From Candidatus Nitrosocosmicus arcticus (GTDB lineage: Archaea > Thermoproteota > Nitrososphaeria > Nitrososphaerales > Nitrososphaeraceae): 64,000 nt of DNA. Positions 45,762 to 56,224 of the stretch are shown here, piece after piece. A program made the translations under genes and the position numbers. Position 1 is the first letter of the stretch. Each line of letters opens with the position of its first letter. Location: contig NZ_ML675586.1 in NCBI RefSeq assembly GCF_007826885.1, positions 1 through 64,000 of the forward strand, given 5' to 3'. The notes beneath the pieces were generated by a model. The model had not been told where the DNA came from. It was given only the letters and a program-made list of their open reading frames with translations, and made no database searches.

Positions 45762-48755
45762 TTAAACTTTGAAATCTGAAATGCGTTCAAGTATTTCTTC
45801 AAGATTTTGTCTGTGTGATGAAATATCCTTCCAGGGATTTATCTTTCTTTTATAAAGGTCGGGTACTGTCATCATTATAAAATCAGTAGGTATAATGTCT
45901 ACTAGTTCTTCCCATTTTAGCGGAACTGAAACAGTGGCATCTTCTACTGGCCTGGTTGAAAAAATGGACGCTAGTGTTTTCCCAATAGAATTTTGATTAT
46001 AATCAAAAAACACTTTTCCTTTTCTATCCGTTGTTTTCCATTCTGTAGTAATTTTGCCAGGATTGCGTTTATTCAAGATTTGAGATATCACTCGGGCAAA
46101 TTCTCTCGTTTGTTTGTATGTGTACAAGTTCACTACTGGTAAGAATATGTGCAATCCTGTTTTTCCTGAAGTTTTTACATATGATTTAATATTCAATTCA
46201 TCAAAAATACCTTTCAAACCTAGAGCAACCTCCACAGTCGCTCTAAAAGCCGTTAAACTATACGCGGGTTCCTTTGATTCATTTTCATTATCAATATTTA
46301 TGTATGGGTCCAAGTCAAAAACTATAAAATCAGGATAATTTAAGCCACATTCTTCCGTTTCTATTACATCCATCTTATTGCATTGATTATAATCATTGAC
46401 CCTGCTATTCCATGGATGTATTTCGATACATCCCAAATTTACAAGCCATAGTAAAGTTTCCTTGTTATTGCATACAATATAGTTAATCTCATCACTATTT
46501 GATTCTGAATACACCTTGACTGTTCTAACATAGCAAGGTTTTTCATTTTTCCAATCTTTTTGATAAAACGCTTTTCCATATATTCCATCGGGGTATCTAC
46601 TAAGAGATATGGGCCGGTCTCGAAGGTAAGGTAAAAGATGTTCACTTATTTTATCATAGTATTCTATTAAATCCCCTTTTGTAATAGCTGGCCGATACTC
46701 TGTTGCGCTCCAAAATTCCTTTTTTAAATTGGAAAATTGTTGGTCAATTGCAGTTAGGTGATTATTACCGTTCTCATAATTGGTTATTTTCAAGTCACTA
46801 TCATCATCTTCATCTTTCTTTATTTTATCTGCAATCTTGGGTGAGCTCGTAAGACTTGAATTTTCAATGACACACTGGTGTGGCGGCTTGTCTTCTCTAA
46901 TTCTTAGAAATATAGGTGCCCGCATTATCATATTGTTTGTCCAATTGTTGAATTTCACTTCTAATACTGTCATGGGCCTTACCCATACCGTTTCCCTGTT
47001 AAGATATGGAATGCTATCAACAGGACAATAGGGAATTTCTAATTCTCTTAGTCTCTTATGAATTATAGAGAGACTTTCAAAACTAAATCCACTACCGGTA
47101 TGACCTATAAATCTCAATTTGTTAATGTTGGTGTTGGAATTGGCATTATTATTATTGGTATTAGTACGGGTATAGTTTAGAGTGTCATCTATTGCCGCCG
47201 CAAGTAAGAGAGATCCAAAATAATTTTTTCGGTTGCCCTCACCCCTTGTATAGCCTATCACTATACAATCCTGGGTTTTGATATTCTTTATTTTAAGCCA
47301 GTCTCTTGAGCGGATATCAGAATGATATTTGCTATTCCTATGTTTTCCAATTATCCCTTCCAAGTTCATCCTCCTTACTGTCTCAAAAACATCTATCCCG
47401 AATTCCTCAACAAAGTCAGATATCCTTATTTTTGAGTTCTCTTTCTTAATCAGGTCGACTAATATCTTTCTTCTTTCCGCAAATGGTAGCTGCATGAGGT
47501 TATTATTGTCCAAATATAAGATGTCAAACACGTAATAAACTGCAGGATAAAGTTCAGACAAAATTTCAATACTCTTTCTAGAGTCAATATTCATCCTTTT
47601 TTGATGATTTTGAAAATCGGGGTATCCCTCATTATCTAGAATAACAATTTCCCCATCCAATATAACAAAGTCTTTGAACATATCTTCTCTTAGAGCACTT
47701 TTAAGAGTGTTCTCAAGTTCAGGATAGCGTTGAGTAATAGTATCACCTCTACGTGATTTTATCGTGCAAGTTTTAGTTAGCCTGTCCACAAGGGTGATGG
47801 CCCTGACTCCATCCCACTTTATTTCAAATATCCAATCCTTATTGTTAAATGGTTTATCTGTAAGAGACGATAACATAGGTTTTATTCCTTCAAAGCACAT
47901 CTGTTTAAAGGATTGATTAGCAGGTGATAGATTAATAGCGTCAAGATTATGATCGCCCAAGGTATCTAGTGTATTTGGATTATTTGTGATCTCTGCAGAG
48001 TATTTTAAGTTACTGTTTTCAGCTTTCACATCTTTTTCCAGAGTCTTACTGGACTTGTAGTGCAGTAAATCCATATTTGTTTTTCCTGTTAGCACCGATT
48101 CAGGTCTACTTTCTGTTATATCTTTTACACCATTCTTGTCACTATTGTTTGAGCAGAGTGCAAAATCATCCTCTAATTTAATCAATAGCCACTGATTTTT
48201 AGTTCTAGTCTTCACTAAAGAAAATTTGCCTTTTAATTTCTGCCCATATAATACAAAGGTAATTTTTCCATATTTTTTTTCTAGCTCAGACACGTCTAAA
48301 ACTTCTGGTATTTCCCCTCGATGTTCTTTCGTAGGATATTTTGTTAAGGCATTTTTTTCCAAGCTGTATTCACCGATATCCCACACTATTACAGTTCCAG
48401 CACCGTAGTTTCCTTCAGGTATAACTCCTTCAAATGACAAGTAATCTACAGGGTGATCTTCGGTTTGTATTGCTAGTCTCTTTATGGATGGATCCAGCGA
48501 TGGTCCCTTAGGTATGGCCCAAGATAAGAGAACATTTTCCTTAATAGATTCTAATCTAAAATCATAATGTAGTCTTGTCGCTTCATGTTTTTGTATCACA
48601 AACCGAGGCCTTGATTTTGATGGATCATTATCCTCAATTGAGATGCATGCATCACCTATGGCTGTAAAACTTTCTTTATTCAGATTGTTATTTCCATTGG
48701 GCTCTGGAGAGGCCTTAAAATTTCTTTTCTTCTTGTATTCGTCTAACATGTCCAA
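45762..48755 (-). CDS. ligD: LigD: phosphoesterase, ligase and polymerase fusion for NHEJ
   Basis: 997-residue end-joining enzyme with domain order PE-ligase-polymerase, as in Pseudomonas LigD and unlike mycobacterial Pol-PE-Lig. PE domain ~50-200: FVIQKHEATRLHYDFRLE and FEGVIPEGNYGAGTVIVWD. Ligase ~285-625: motif I FEIKWDGVRAI (Lys313), LDGEIVILD, EGIIGKHRNSKY, WLKIK; a low-complexity N/T insert lies at ~530-545. Polymerase ~685-997: FDLDP at 813-817, KTSGKTGLHIFLPV, and VFFDYNQN. All active-site segments look intact. It resects or heals 3' ends, fills gaps and seals breaks with Ku. Confidence 0.95.
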   Translation of the reverse strand: MDMLDEYKKKRNFKASPEPNGNNNLNKESFTAIGDACISIEDNDPSKSRPRFVIQKHEATRLHYDFRLESIKENVLLSWAIPKGPSLDPSIKRLAIQTEDHPVDYLSFEGVIPEGNYGAGTVIVWDIGEYSLEKNALTKYPTKEHRGEIPEVLDVSELEKKYGKITFVLYGQKLKGKFSLVKTRTKNQWLLIKLEDDFALCSNNSDKNGVKDITESRPESVLTGKTNMDLLHYKSSKTLEKDVKAENSNLKYSAEITNNPNTLDTLGDHNLDAINLSPANQSFKQMCFEGIKPMLSSLTDKPFNNKDWIFEIKWDGVRAITLVDRLTKTCTIKSRRGDTITQRYPELENTLKSALREDMFKDFVILDGEIVILDNEGYPDFQNHQKRMNIDSRKSIEILSELYPAVYYVFDILYLDNNNLMQLPFAERRKILVDLIKKENSKIRISDFVEEFGIDVFETVRRMNLEGIIGKHRNSKYHSDIRSRDWLKIKNIKTQDCIVIGYTRGEGNRKNYFGSLLLAAAIDDTLNYTRTNTNNNNANSNTNINKLRFIGHTGSGFSFESLSIIHKRLRELEIPYCPVDSIPYLNRETVWVRPMTVLEVKFNNWTNNMIMRAPIFLRIREDKPPHQCVIENSSLTSSPKIADKIKKDEDDDSDLKITNYENGNNHLTAIDQQFSNLKKEFWSATEYRPAITKGDLIEYYDKISEHLLPYLRDRPISLSRYPDGIYGKAFYQKDWKNEKPCYVRTVKVYSESNSDEINYIVCNNKETLLWLVNLGCIEIHPWNSRVNDYNQCNKMDVIETEECGLNYPDFIVFDLDPYINIDNENESKEPAYSLTAFRATVEVALGLKGIFDELNIKSYVKTSGKTGLHIFLPVVNLYTYKQTREFARVISQILNKRNPGKITTEWKTTDRKGKVFFDYNQNSIGKTLASIFSTRPVEDATVSVPLKWEELVDIIPTDFIMMTVPDLYKRKINPWKDISSHRQNLEEILERISDFKV

Positions 48756-48910
48756 TTCATTGTAATCGAATATCCTTGAATTACCGGAAAACTGTAAATA
48801 AACATATAGTTACATTTTATAACTCATAAAGTTCGGATAAAAAATTTAAAAGTAGAAAAACTAAATTCCTACATCAGTTTAAAAAAGATGCGCGCCCTTT
48901 CGCAGATCAG

Positions 48911-49171
48911 CTATAAGGTTTTATTCTGATTGTTCAAGTTATTCATGTACAGACTGAAAAAAATAAAGCCGCCAAATCCTAAAAACATCATTCCTGCAAA
49001 CATAAAAAACAAAAGATAAAATGCACCCATTAACCAATAGATAGTTAAAATAAATCCCATAATCATAAAAAGGAAAGATAAACAGTATAAGGCAAACATT
49101 CCCAAGTTGCTTTTAAAATTGTCTCGTCTCCTCATGTTGTAGTTTACTCTTTTTCTTATGTTTATCATCAT
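48911..49171 (-). CDS. Small two-span membrane protein
   Basis: 86 residues: a basic N-terminus (RKRVNYNMRRRDNFKSN) and two hydrophobic helices (MFALYCLSFLFMIMGFILTI; FYLLFFMFAGMMFLGFGGFI). Phe/Met/Gly-rich spans. No family recognised. Met at residue 12 is an alternative start. It lies upstream of ligD with ~155 bases between. Confidence 0.6.
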   Translation of the reverse strand: MMINIRKRVNYNMRRRDNFKSNLGMFALYCLSFLFMIMGFILTIYWLMGAFYLLFFMFAGMMFLGFGGFIFFSLYMNNLNNQNKTL

Positions 49172-49285
49172 CTATTAACATTGCATCAATCGTAGACCGT
49201 AGAATAAATTATCCTTATTTATTAATGACAGAAAATTATGGATTCTTGCAAATCGGACATCTTCAAAATGAATGATAAAAGTTTG

Positions 49286-49710
49286 TTATTTTGATGAAAG
49301 TGCCGATCCGCACGAATTGCAATATTTCGAATCTGCAAGGTGTATAATTTTGTAATTTTCACATTTGATACTAAATCTATTTTCAAATTCCTTTTGAACT
49401 CTATCAGAAGCAATAGATTCTATGTTATTAGTAAATTCATCCATCATTGTTTTGCATATTGAGCCAAGAAAAATTGCTGCAAATGGATCAGCCGCTAGGT
49501 GATATTTACCCCCTCCTGTTTTTGTACATTTATTGAAATTTCAGCGAACTCTCCTTCATGAAGACCAAGATGTTTAGTTGAATAGAGTTTGTCAAGATTT
49601 GACTCTATCTTATGAAAGAAATAATATTCTTGAGGATAATTTTTCTTAAACCAATCGGTAAATTTTCGCCTTGATTCTTCACTAGGCATTTCATAATACA
49701 TCAGAAACAA
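49286..49710 (-). pseudogene. Zinc-ribbon protein gene split by a shift in a G run
   Basis: Upstream frame: MPSEESRRKFTDWFKKNYPQ to INVQKQEGVNIT, stop at 49495. Downstream frame (from the same place): GGKYHLAADPFAAIFLGSIC, then a helical part and LADSKYCNSCGSALSSK, stop at 49286. They meet at a G5 run on the minus strand (C5 at 49509-49513). One more G joins them as QKQEGGKYHLAADPFAAIF, giving a ~140-residue protein with a C-terminal CNSC half-knuckle (a partner C lies in IKCENY). No start codon exists for the downstream frame above its ATG ATG, which supports one broken gene. Confidence 0.7.
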
Positions 49711-49874
49711 AAATATTTAAAACGTCAACTTTTAGACCTCAATAATGGATATTTTTTTCAAGTAATAGTACGTTTTACAATATTATCCGATTAAATGCTT
49801 ATTTTCGATACTGTACAGGTCAATACAACTATAAATATAATAATTAGATTTTTACTGAAATTTTATAAAAAAAA

Positions 49875-49997
49875 TTAGGCAGCTATTGGCCTTTCTTCTG
49901 CCTTTTCAATGTCTGATTGTTGTCGAGATACCCTCTTTTCCTTCTCTACTGCTTTCTTTTGTTCTTCTTTCCAGAGTATTTCATGATCAAAGCACAT
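49875..49997 (-). CDS. Small charged helical protein (40 aa)
   Basis: Reads MCFDHEILWKEEQKKAVEKE then KRVSRQQSDIEKAEERPIAA. The composition suggests one long soluble helix. No family recognised; short proteins of this kind (MCFDHE-like start) occur in thaumarchaeal genomes as I recall, but I cannot confirm that here. Confidence 0.5.
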   Translation of the reverse strand: MCFDHEILWKEEQKKAVEKEKRVSRQQSDIEKAEERPIAA

Positions 49998-50172
49998 ACA
50001 TTATCTTAGGAAACATCATTTATATAATTAGGTATGAAAGAGAAAAATCAAAGTGATTTTAGTCTCAGTTAGTGGATAGAATTATTAAATCTATATTTTC
50101 CAAAACGAATTACAAATTTCACAAGTTCCAGACCCAGTATGATATAAAAGTTGCAATAGTATCAATATTTGT

Positions 50173-50520
50173 ATGGATATAAATTCAAAAGATCTACTAA
50201 TGATTAATTCTACTATCATTGGTGGATTCTTGATATTACTTACAATTTCATCATTTTCACCAGCCGAATTTCCCAATCGTTCATTATTTGTAACTATTGC
50301 GGTCGTAATTGTAATTATATTTTCAGTTGCCTGCTTCAATTATTTAAATGATAATGACAAAAGGGGAATAGTATTCTCTAAATTAGGATTTATATTAATA
50401 ATCTTATTTATGACGTTCATAGGATTAGTAAATGTGATTAATATTATAGATCCTACAATCTGGTCAGAAATACCTGGTGCCGCAAAAATAGCAACGAATA
50501 ACGGTACACTGAATAACTAA
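50173..50520 (+). CDS. Three-span membrane protein of unknown function
   Basis: 115 residues with three hydrophobic helices (STIIGGFLILLTISSF; LFVTIAVVIVIIFSVACFNY; GFILIILFMTFIGLVNVINI) and a polar tail. The first span is preceded by MDINSKDLLMIN. No catalytic or binding motif. It is convergent with the frameshifted histidine kinase. Confidence 0.6.
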   Translation: MDINSKDLLMINSTIIGGFLILLTISSFSPAEFPNRSLFVTIAVVIVIIFSVACFNYLNDNDKRGIVFSKLGFILIILFMTFIGLVNVINIIDPTIWSEIPGAAKIATNNGTLNN

Positions 50521-50611
50521 GATAGGATATTGACAGTCACAAATTTGACAATAGGGTTTGATGGGATTTGCATTCTTTTCCTCTTAGGTAATAGAATAAT
50601 TTTATATAGAT

Positions 50612-52799
50612 TCACACTATTGTTTTAGAAGGTAAATTCAACACTGGTAAACTAAAACTAAATATTGCCCCATTCTTCTTGTTATTGTCTGCCCGGATTT
50701 TACTTCCGTGCGCCTCGATAATTTTTCTAGAGATATACAAACCAAGTCCATTCCCATCTATCGACTTTGAAAACTTTGTAAATAAATTAGGGATCATTTT
50801 TGGATCTATTCCTTCTCCATTGTCTTCTATGGAGACTTTTATCTTTTGCTTCGTACCTTTTATCTTGATGGACTTTCTCTTCGGCTTTTCAATCTTTATT
50901 GAAATTCGACCTTCTTTTTTTATAGTTTTTTCTCGAAATAGATTTTATCGAATTATAAACTAAATTTGAAACTACTTGTTCAATCCTAGTTCTATCACCA
51001 ATCACAAAATATTTTTCACCAGAATTATTGAACTCAAATTTTATATTTGTCTTACTTTTTCTTAATAGATCTTCAAAATTTTTTATGGTGTTTGATATCG
51101 ACACGCTAAGATTAAACTTTTCCTTTTTTAAGCGAAAAAGATGGTCTTCAATACGTGAAACATCCAGAATGTTTTCAGTTAGGGTATTGAGTTTTTGCCC
51201 ACTTGTAATTACCGAATCAAGCAGTTCGATTTGTTTTTTGTCTTTGAGTTTACCTTTCACATATTCTGTTAGACCGATTATTGGTTGTATTGGACTTCTT
51301 AGTTCATGGGCAATTATATCAAGAAATTCTTTTTGTACTCTTTCATTGGATTGAAGTTGTTCATTAATTTTCTTTAAACTTTCAAACATCTCGGTCTGAT
51401 TCCACAAAGTCTCAAAAATGCCAGTGTAAGATAAAGCCGTAGATTCGCCATCAATAAAAGTAGCGACGCCTGAAGCATCAGGAACATTAGTTTTAGTATC
51501 ATCTTTTATTTTAAGTATGATGGTTTTTGTTCTGTCAATTATTGTAATTCTATTAAGAATTGGAAAATTAAATTGAGATGTCCTAAATTTAATTTCAGAG
51601 TATTTTGTTATTATTTGTTTTAAATGGTCTACCTTATGGCTATGTATTATCAGAATCTTCACTGTAACTCCTCTTGAAGCCAATTCATTTAATTTCTCTA
51701 AACCTCCTGAGTTAATTATCCGTAACAATCCGTTCACAGAGGGAAGTATTATCAAAATTTCTTTCTGAGCAGAAGAATATAATTTGTTAATTAGTCTTAT
51801 GGAGTCATCAGGGTTTGATATTATTTTTGCCTTAAAAAGATCCGTATCCATTAGTTCTTTTATTCTGTCTTTTGCTTCTACAGATTGTTCCCAAATGTTA
51901 TCGAATATTGTAGAAAAATGCTCCAAGTACAGTGGATCGTTACTAATGATTAGATTTGAAAACATTTCCCCGCCTATCATTTTTTCTGTTGTAGAAGCAA
52001 AACATTTATCGCTTATAACAAAATTAATGGACGGCCTATCGGATGTATGTTTTATTTTTATCCCGTCTTTTGTAAATAATTTAACTATATTGATATCGTT
52101 TTTGTCATTTATAGAAGTAATCCATTTGATACCGCTATGCTTTCCTTGTTGATGATCTCGTAGTATTTTCCTATTGATATCGAGGTAATATCTACGACTT
52201 AATTGCATACCACCAATGGTTGAACATGTACGCAGATAATTTGACTCTTTGATTATTTTATATATTTTATCGGCAATTTCTTCAGCACTTTCTAAAACCT
52301 CAGTTTTAATTGGTTCTATTCCATATTCAATTTCTCTGATTCTTTTGAATGCTGGCGTCGAGTGTCTCCAAAGAGTATCAAAAATATATTGGCCCTGTGC
52401 AACTACTTCGCCTACATTGCTGTAGATTACCTCGGTTAATGGCTGTGCTTCTTGAAGGACTGTCGTAGCCATATACTCAGATTCATTGATTGCAATCCCA
52501 CCCTTTAAGCCATCCAGATGCCGTAGTCCACTAACCAAATTTAATAATTCTTTACAATACGGGATATTTTCAGGAGTAACTTCGGTAATGCATCTAATTT
52601 TTCCACCCCGAGCTAAAATATCTTTGTAACCATTACAATAAGCGGGTAGCTTAACTACTATAGACGGAGCCTTATGGTCGAATGTAATATCCATTTTTAT
52701 TTTGGTATTTTGCATAAACCTAATCCCTCTATCTATAGCATTTTCTGACCCGTATAGAATTTCTGATTTTGAAGATTTGGTTTTATTTTTAGATATCAC
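50612..52799 (-). pseudogene. Histidine kinase with three sensor modules, frameshifted before the ATP lid
   Basis: The frame from 52799 encodes three tandem PLD-like sensor modules, each ending in an IFDxLW-type helix (QYIFDTLWRHS ~145, FSTIFDNIWEQS ~300, GIFETLWNQTE ~450). HisKA then follows with DIIAHELRSPIQPIIGL (~H490) and the N box VVSNLVYNSIKSISRK. At ~50915-50935 an A6/A7 region shifts the frame and translation ends at 50889. The next frame carries the rest: VSIEDNGEGIDPKMIPNLF, then NGLGLYISRKIIEAHG to 50612. Removing one A restores an ~728-residue kinase. It autophosphorylates on His and passes phosphate to a regulator. Confidence 0.85.
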
Positions 52800-53056
52800 T
52801 AATCAAAAGAATATTGTATTCAATCGATATAAAAACAATATTAAGTCTTGATTCTCATATTATTTTGAAAAGTTTAACAAGTGTTTGTTAATTCAAGTCT
52901 AATTAATTAACTAAAACGGCATTCATAATAAGGTATTTTCGTTTTACTATTGAGTATGAAAAAGTAACTTTCTATTTGTTACCGCTCTGTTACTTGGCTC
53001 AGATCAATGAACTTTGTTATTATTTTTATATACGACATCATTATTTATTATAATTA

Positions 53057-54766
53057 TTGACTATCTCTGAACAAACTACACTTCGTAATCGAAAAACTGA
53101 TTTGATATATAATATGGATACTGCAGTAAATTACGGAATTCGTTTTTTAGAGAATGTTAGGGAGAGATTGGACGTTTGTGTAGATAAAAACGGACCCTCT
53201 GTAATCATGAAATCTAATATTTATAAGAGTAATTATGTCAAAGCAAAAAATCGAGGCGCAAAAATTAGATTCGTTACAGAGATTACAAAAGATAATATCC
53301 AATACTGCAAAGAGCTAAGTGAGATTGTAAGTGAACTAAGACATCTTGATGGAATCAAAGGATCTGTATGTGTAAATGATTCGGAATTTTTAGGTATGAC
53401 AACATGGAGCGAAAGACAACTTTTGAGTCCTGTTATATACAGCACTGAACGAGAGGTAATAGAACAACAGCGATACATATTTGAAATGTTTTGGAAAAAG
53501 GCAGAACCCTTTACACAAAAACTAAAGGAAATAGAAGAGGGAATTGTTCCCGAAATTATGCAATCAAGGAATAGTCCTGTAGATATACAAAATAGAGTCT
53601 TAGACCTTTTAAAGTCTGCTGAATCTGAAATATTGATAATAATGTCTACATCTAACGCATTTCATAGACAGGCTAAATCCGGCTCTTTTCAGACATTGAA
53701 GGAATTAGGAGATTCTAAACCATGGATAAAGATTAAAATTCTAACCCCAAAGGATGATGAAATAGAGAAACTTATAATAATCCTAAATAAACCTAATTTT
53801 GCAGCTCGATTCATAGAACCATTATCTAAAGTATCAATTTTGGTAATAGATAGAAAACAATCTCTAGTTGCAGAAACTAAAGATGATACAAGGCAAATCA
53901 TAACAGAAGCTATAGGATTTGTAACTTATTCAAATAGTGCGCCTACAGTACTATCCTATGTAGCAATATTTGATAGTATTTGGAAACAAACAGAGATCTA
54001 TCAACAACTAAAAGAGGCACATGAAAAATTAAAAATCCATGACAAAATGCAAAAGGAATTCATAAACATAGTAGCCCACGATTTAAGAACACCTCTTACT
54101 CCCATTATTGGTTTAACAGAATATGTGCGGGATAAGACAAAAGATGTGCATCATATGGAATTACTTGACAGGGTAGTAAAAGATGCAAAGAAATTATCCT
54201 ATTTGAATGAAAAAATTTTGGATGTAACCAAGTTTGAAAGTAAATTATTTAAACCAAATAAAGAAGTTTTTAGCCTTAATGAATTGATAGTGAACGTTAT
54301 TAAAGAATTAGAACATATCTTGGATGATACAAAGAAAATAAAATTTGAATACCATTTTGATACTGAATATTTAGTGTATGCAGATAGTAGAAGGACAGGA
54401 CAAGTAATTTCTAATTTAATTGATAATTCTATTAAATCCATTTCAGAACAAGAGACCGGTAGAGGAGTAATATCAATAGATATTGAAAGGACAAATAATA
54501 CCATTACCACTGCCAGAGACGATTGTGATCCTCAATATATGGTTATTGTAATTATAAAAGACACAGGGATTGCGTTAGATAATGAGATATTACCAAGGTT
54601 GTTTACTAAATTTGCGACAAAATCTTTTCAGGGTACAGGACTGGGATTATACCTCTCAAAAAACATTATAGAAGCGCATGGAGGTAGAATCTGGGCTGAA
54701 AATAATAAAGATGGAATCGGGGCCACCGTTTCGTTTACTTTGCCATTAACAAATAAAGTAATTTAA
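53057..54766 (+). CDS. Histidine kinase with two PLD-like sensor modules
   Basis: 569-residue soluble kinase, divergent from and paralogous to the one at 50612-52799. Two sensor modules end in RYIFEMFWKKAEPF (~150) and AIFDSIWKQTEIY (~310). HisKA: FINIVAHDLRTPLTPIIGL (~H340); N box ISNLIDNSIKSI; G1 IIKDTGIALDNE; F/G2 FTKFATKSFQGTGLGLYLSK. All catalytic boxes are intact, although G1 has DTGIALD rather than DTGxGI. The start is TTG. No transmembrane segments, so the sensed signal is intracellular. Confidence 0.9.
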   Translation: MTISEQTTLRNRKTDLIYNMDTAVNYGIRFLENVRERLDVCVDKNGPSVIMKSNIYKSNYVKAKNRGAKIRFVTEITKDNIQYCKELSEIVSELRHLDGIKGSVCVNDSEFLGMTTWSERQLLSPVIYSTEREVIEQQRYIFEMFWKKAEPFTQKLKEIEEGIVPEIMQSRNSPVDIQNRVLDLLKSAESEILIIMSTSNAFHRQAKSGSFQTLKELGDSKPWIKIKILTPKDDEIEKLIIILNKPNFAARFIEPLSKVSILVIDRKQSLVAETKDDTRQIITEAIGFVTYSNSAPTVLSYVAIFDSIWKQTEIYQQLKEAHEKLKIHDKMQKEFINIVAHDLRTPLTPIIGLTEYVRDKTKDVHHMELLDRVVKDAKKLSYLNEKILDVTKFESKLFKPNKEVFSLNELIVNVIKELEHILDDTKKIKFEYHFDTEYLVYADSRRTGQVISNLIDNSIKSISEQETGRGVISIDIERTNNTITTARDDCDPQYMVIVIIKDTGIALDNEILPRLFTKFATKSFQGTGLGLYLSKNIIEAHGGRIWAENNKDGIGATVSFTLPLTNKVI

Positions 54767-55343
54767 AATAGTTCTTTGATTTATATACCTATTTGGAAGG
54801 AAGGTTTAGACATTAATGATTCTCGACGGCTTTACATCGAGAAATAATAAAACTTAACAAGTTATTATGATTAAACTGTAGTCTAGCGGTTTAAATTTGT
54901 CTGTAAATTCCTTGCAGCATCGTCATAAATTTATGTTTATGACCTTTAAGAAGACTTTCTAATTTTATGTAGAAACAAGGTTTTCTTTCAGAAGATGTAC
55001 AAATTATATGTATAAATATAAAATTATGCTCTATCACAATTATTATATATCATCATTGGCTGCAGATTGCCTTTGTTCCTTTTCTTTGTTGAAATTATGA
55101 CTTGGAGTTTAATTCTTTTTGTCATCCGCTGAACATTTAATGAATATATATTATATACTTTTGTATATATAATATAATTACATTTAGATGTATGATTTCT
55201 TTTTATGTAAAAATTAGATAATATTTAGTAAATTATTGATAAATACATATCAGTATAATGAGTCATCAATAATCATTTTATTCATCCATTTTTCTATTAA
55301 TTAGGGAAGTAAATGAAATACGAAAATTGGATAGGAATGTGAT
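54767..55343. other. 577-base gap with one inverted repeat
   Basis: Very AT-rich. TTCTCGA/TCGAGAA (7 bp, 10-base loop) at 54820-54843 lies 55 bases after the kinase stop and may be a terminator or binding site. A run TATATATAATATAATTAC lies near 55160. Confidence 0.45.
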
Positions 55344-55523
55344 ATGGGTGTCTTCCTCTTTAGAAATTCGATGAAGAATCTTATTGAATATGAATCAAGT
55401 CTTCCTGCACATTTTGGATTTGATCTAGTGGATATGCAGGGTATCATCAAAAGGACTTTGACAGATTACCACAAGATTCTAGCAAAAATAATAGATCAAC
55501 ATACAATTGCCATAAAATTATGA
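55344..55523 (+). CDS. Possible small protein (59 aa)
   Basis: Frame MGVFLFRNSMKNLIEYESSL, then PAHFGFDLVDMQGIIKRTLT and DYHKILAKIIDQHTIAIKL. Amino acid use is well mixed, unlike random AT-rich frames, and the second half is helical. No family is recognised. It sits between a kinase and the response regulator; it could be a trimmed remnant. Confidence 0.4.
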   Translation: MGVFLFRNSMKNLIEYESSLPAHFGFDLVDMQGIIKRTLTDYHKILAKIIDQHTIAIKL

Positions 55524-55613
55524 TTGATTGATTGGAGTGTACAATATTTTATATAGATTCCACCAAAAAGAACAATATAACTAAAGAAAGACTTTTCAGG
55601 CCTTATTATCAAA

Positions 55614-56003
55614 TCAAATTTTCCATGCGCCAATTATCATTTCTCTCAATTCAGAAAAACGAACGGGTTTTTGAATTAATCTATCAATTCGAGCCATCTT
55701 AAAATCCACGTTATCTTCTAAATCCCTTGTTTCAAAAGCAGTCATCAAGAAAATCTTAATGTTTGTATTTAGTTCCCTTATCTTTTTTGCGAGCTCAAGC
55801 CCATTCAAACTAGGCATCCTCAAATCAGTTATTATTAAAGAGTGCTTCTCCGATGTCTCTTTAAAATACTCTAAAGCCAAAACTGGATCTACAAACGATA
55901 TTGCATTATAACCTTCTTTGTTCAAAAATGTTTTAAATAGGGTTGCAAGTTCTATTTCGTCATCTACTACCATGACGGACCGAATAGCAGCAGAAGACAT
56001 CAT
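55614..56003 (-). CDS. Single-domain response regulator (CheY-like)
   Basis: 129-residue REC domain. Acidic pair in SVMVVDDEIELATLF, phospho-acceptor Asp in SLIITDLRMPSLNGLELA, the switch Thr in IFLMTAFETRD, and the Lys in RLIQKPVRFSELRE. No output domain, as is usual for archaeal stand-alone receivers. Likely partner of one of the two nearby kinases, though none is in the same operon. Two Met codons at the start are both possible. Confidence 0.9.
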   Translation of the reverse strand: MMSSAAIRSVMVVDDEIELATLFKTFLNKEGYNAISFVDPVLALEYFKETSEKHSLIITDLRMPSLNGLELAKKIRELNTNIKIFLMTAFETRDLEDNVDFKMARIDRLIQKPVRFSELREMIIGAWKI

Positions 56004-56224
56004 TAATTTATTTTCCTAAGATTCATATAACAATATCTACTGCAAAAGCTACTTTAGCTGCAATTCTTAGATTTTTTTGATATTTGATATCAATCCACCC
56101 CGTTCAAGCCATTAATTACGGCAAAGGAATCCAGGATTGGGAAGTAAATAAAGGGCAGGAAAGAAGATGTAGCAAGTAGGCCACCGATCAATTGTTATTT
56201 GGCTATTTAAGCAAGTAGAAAGGT

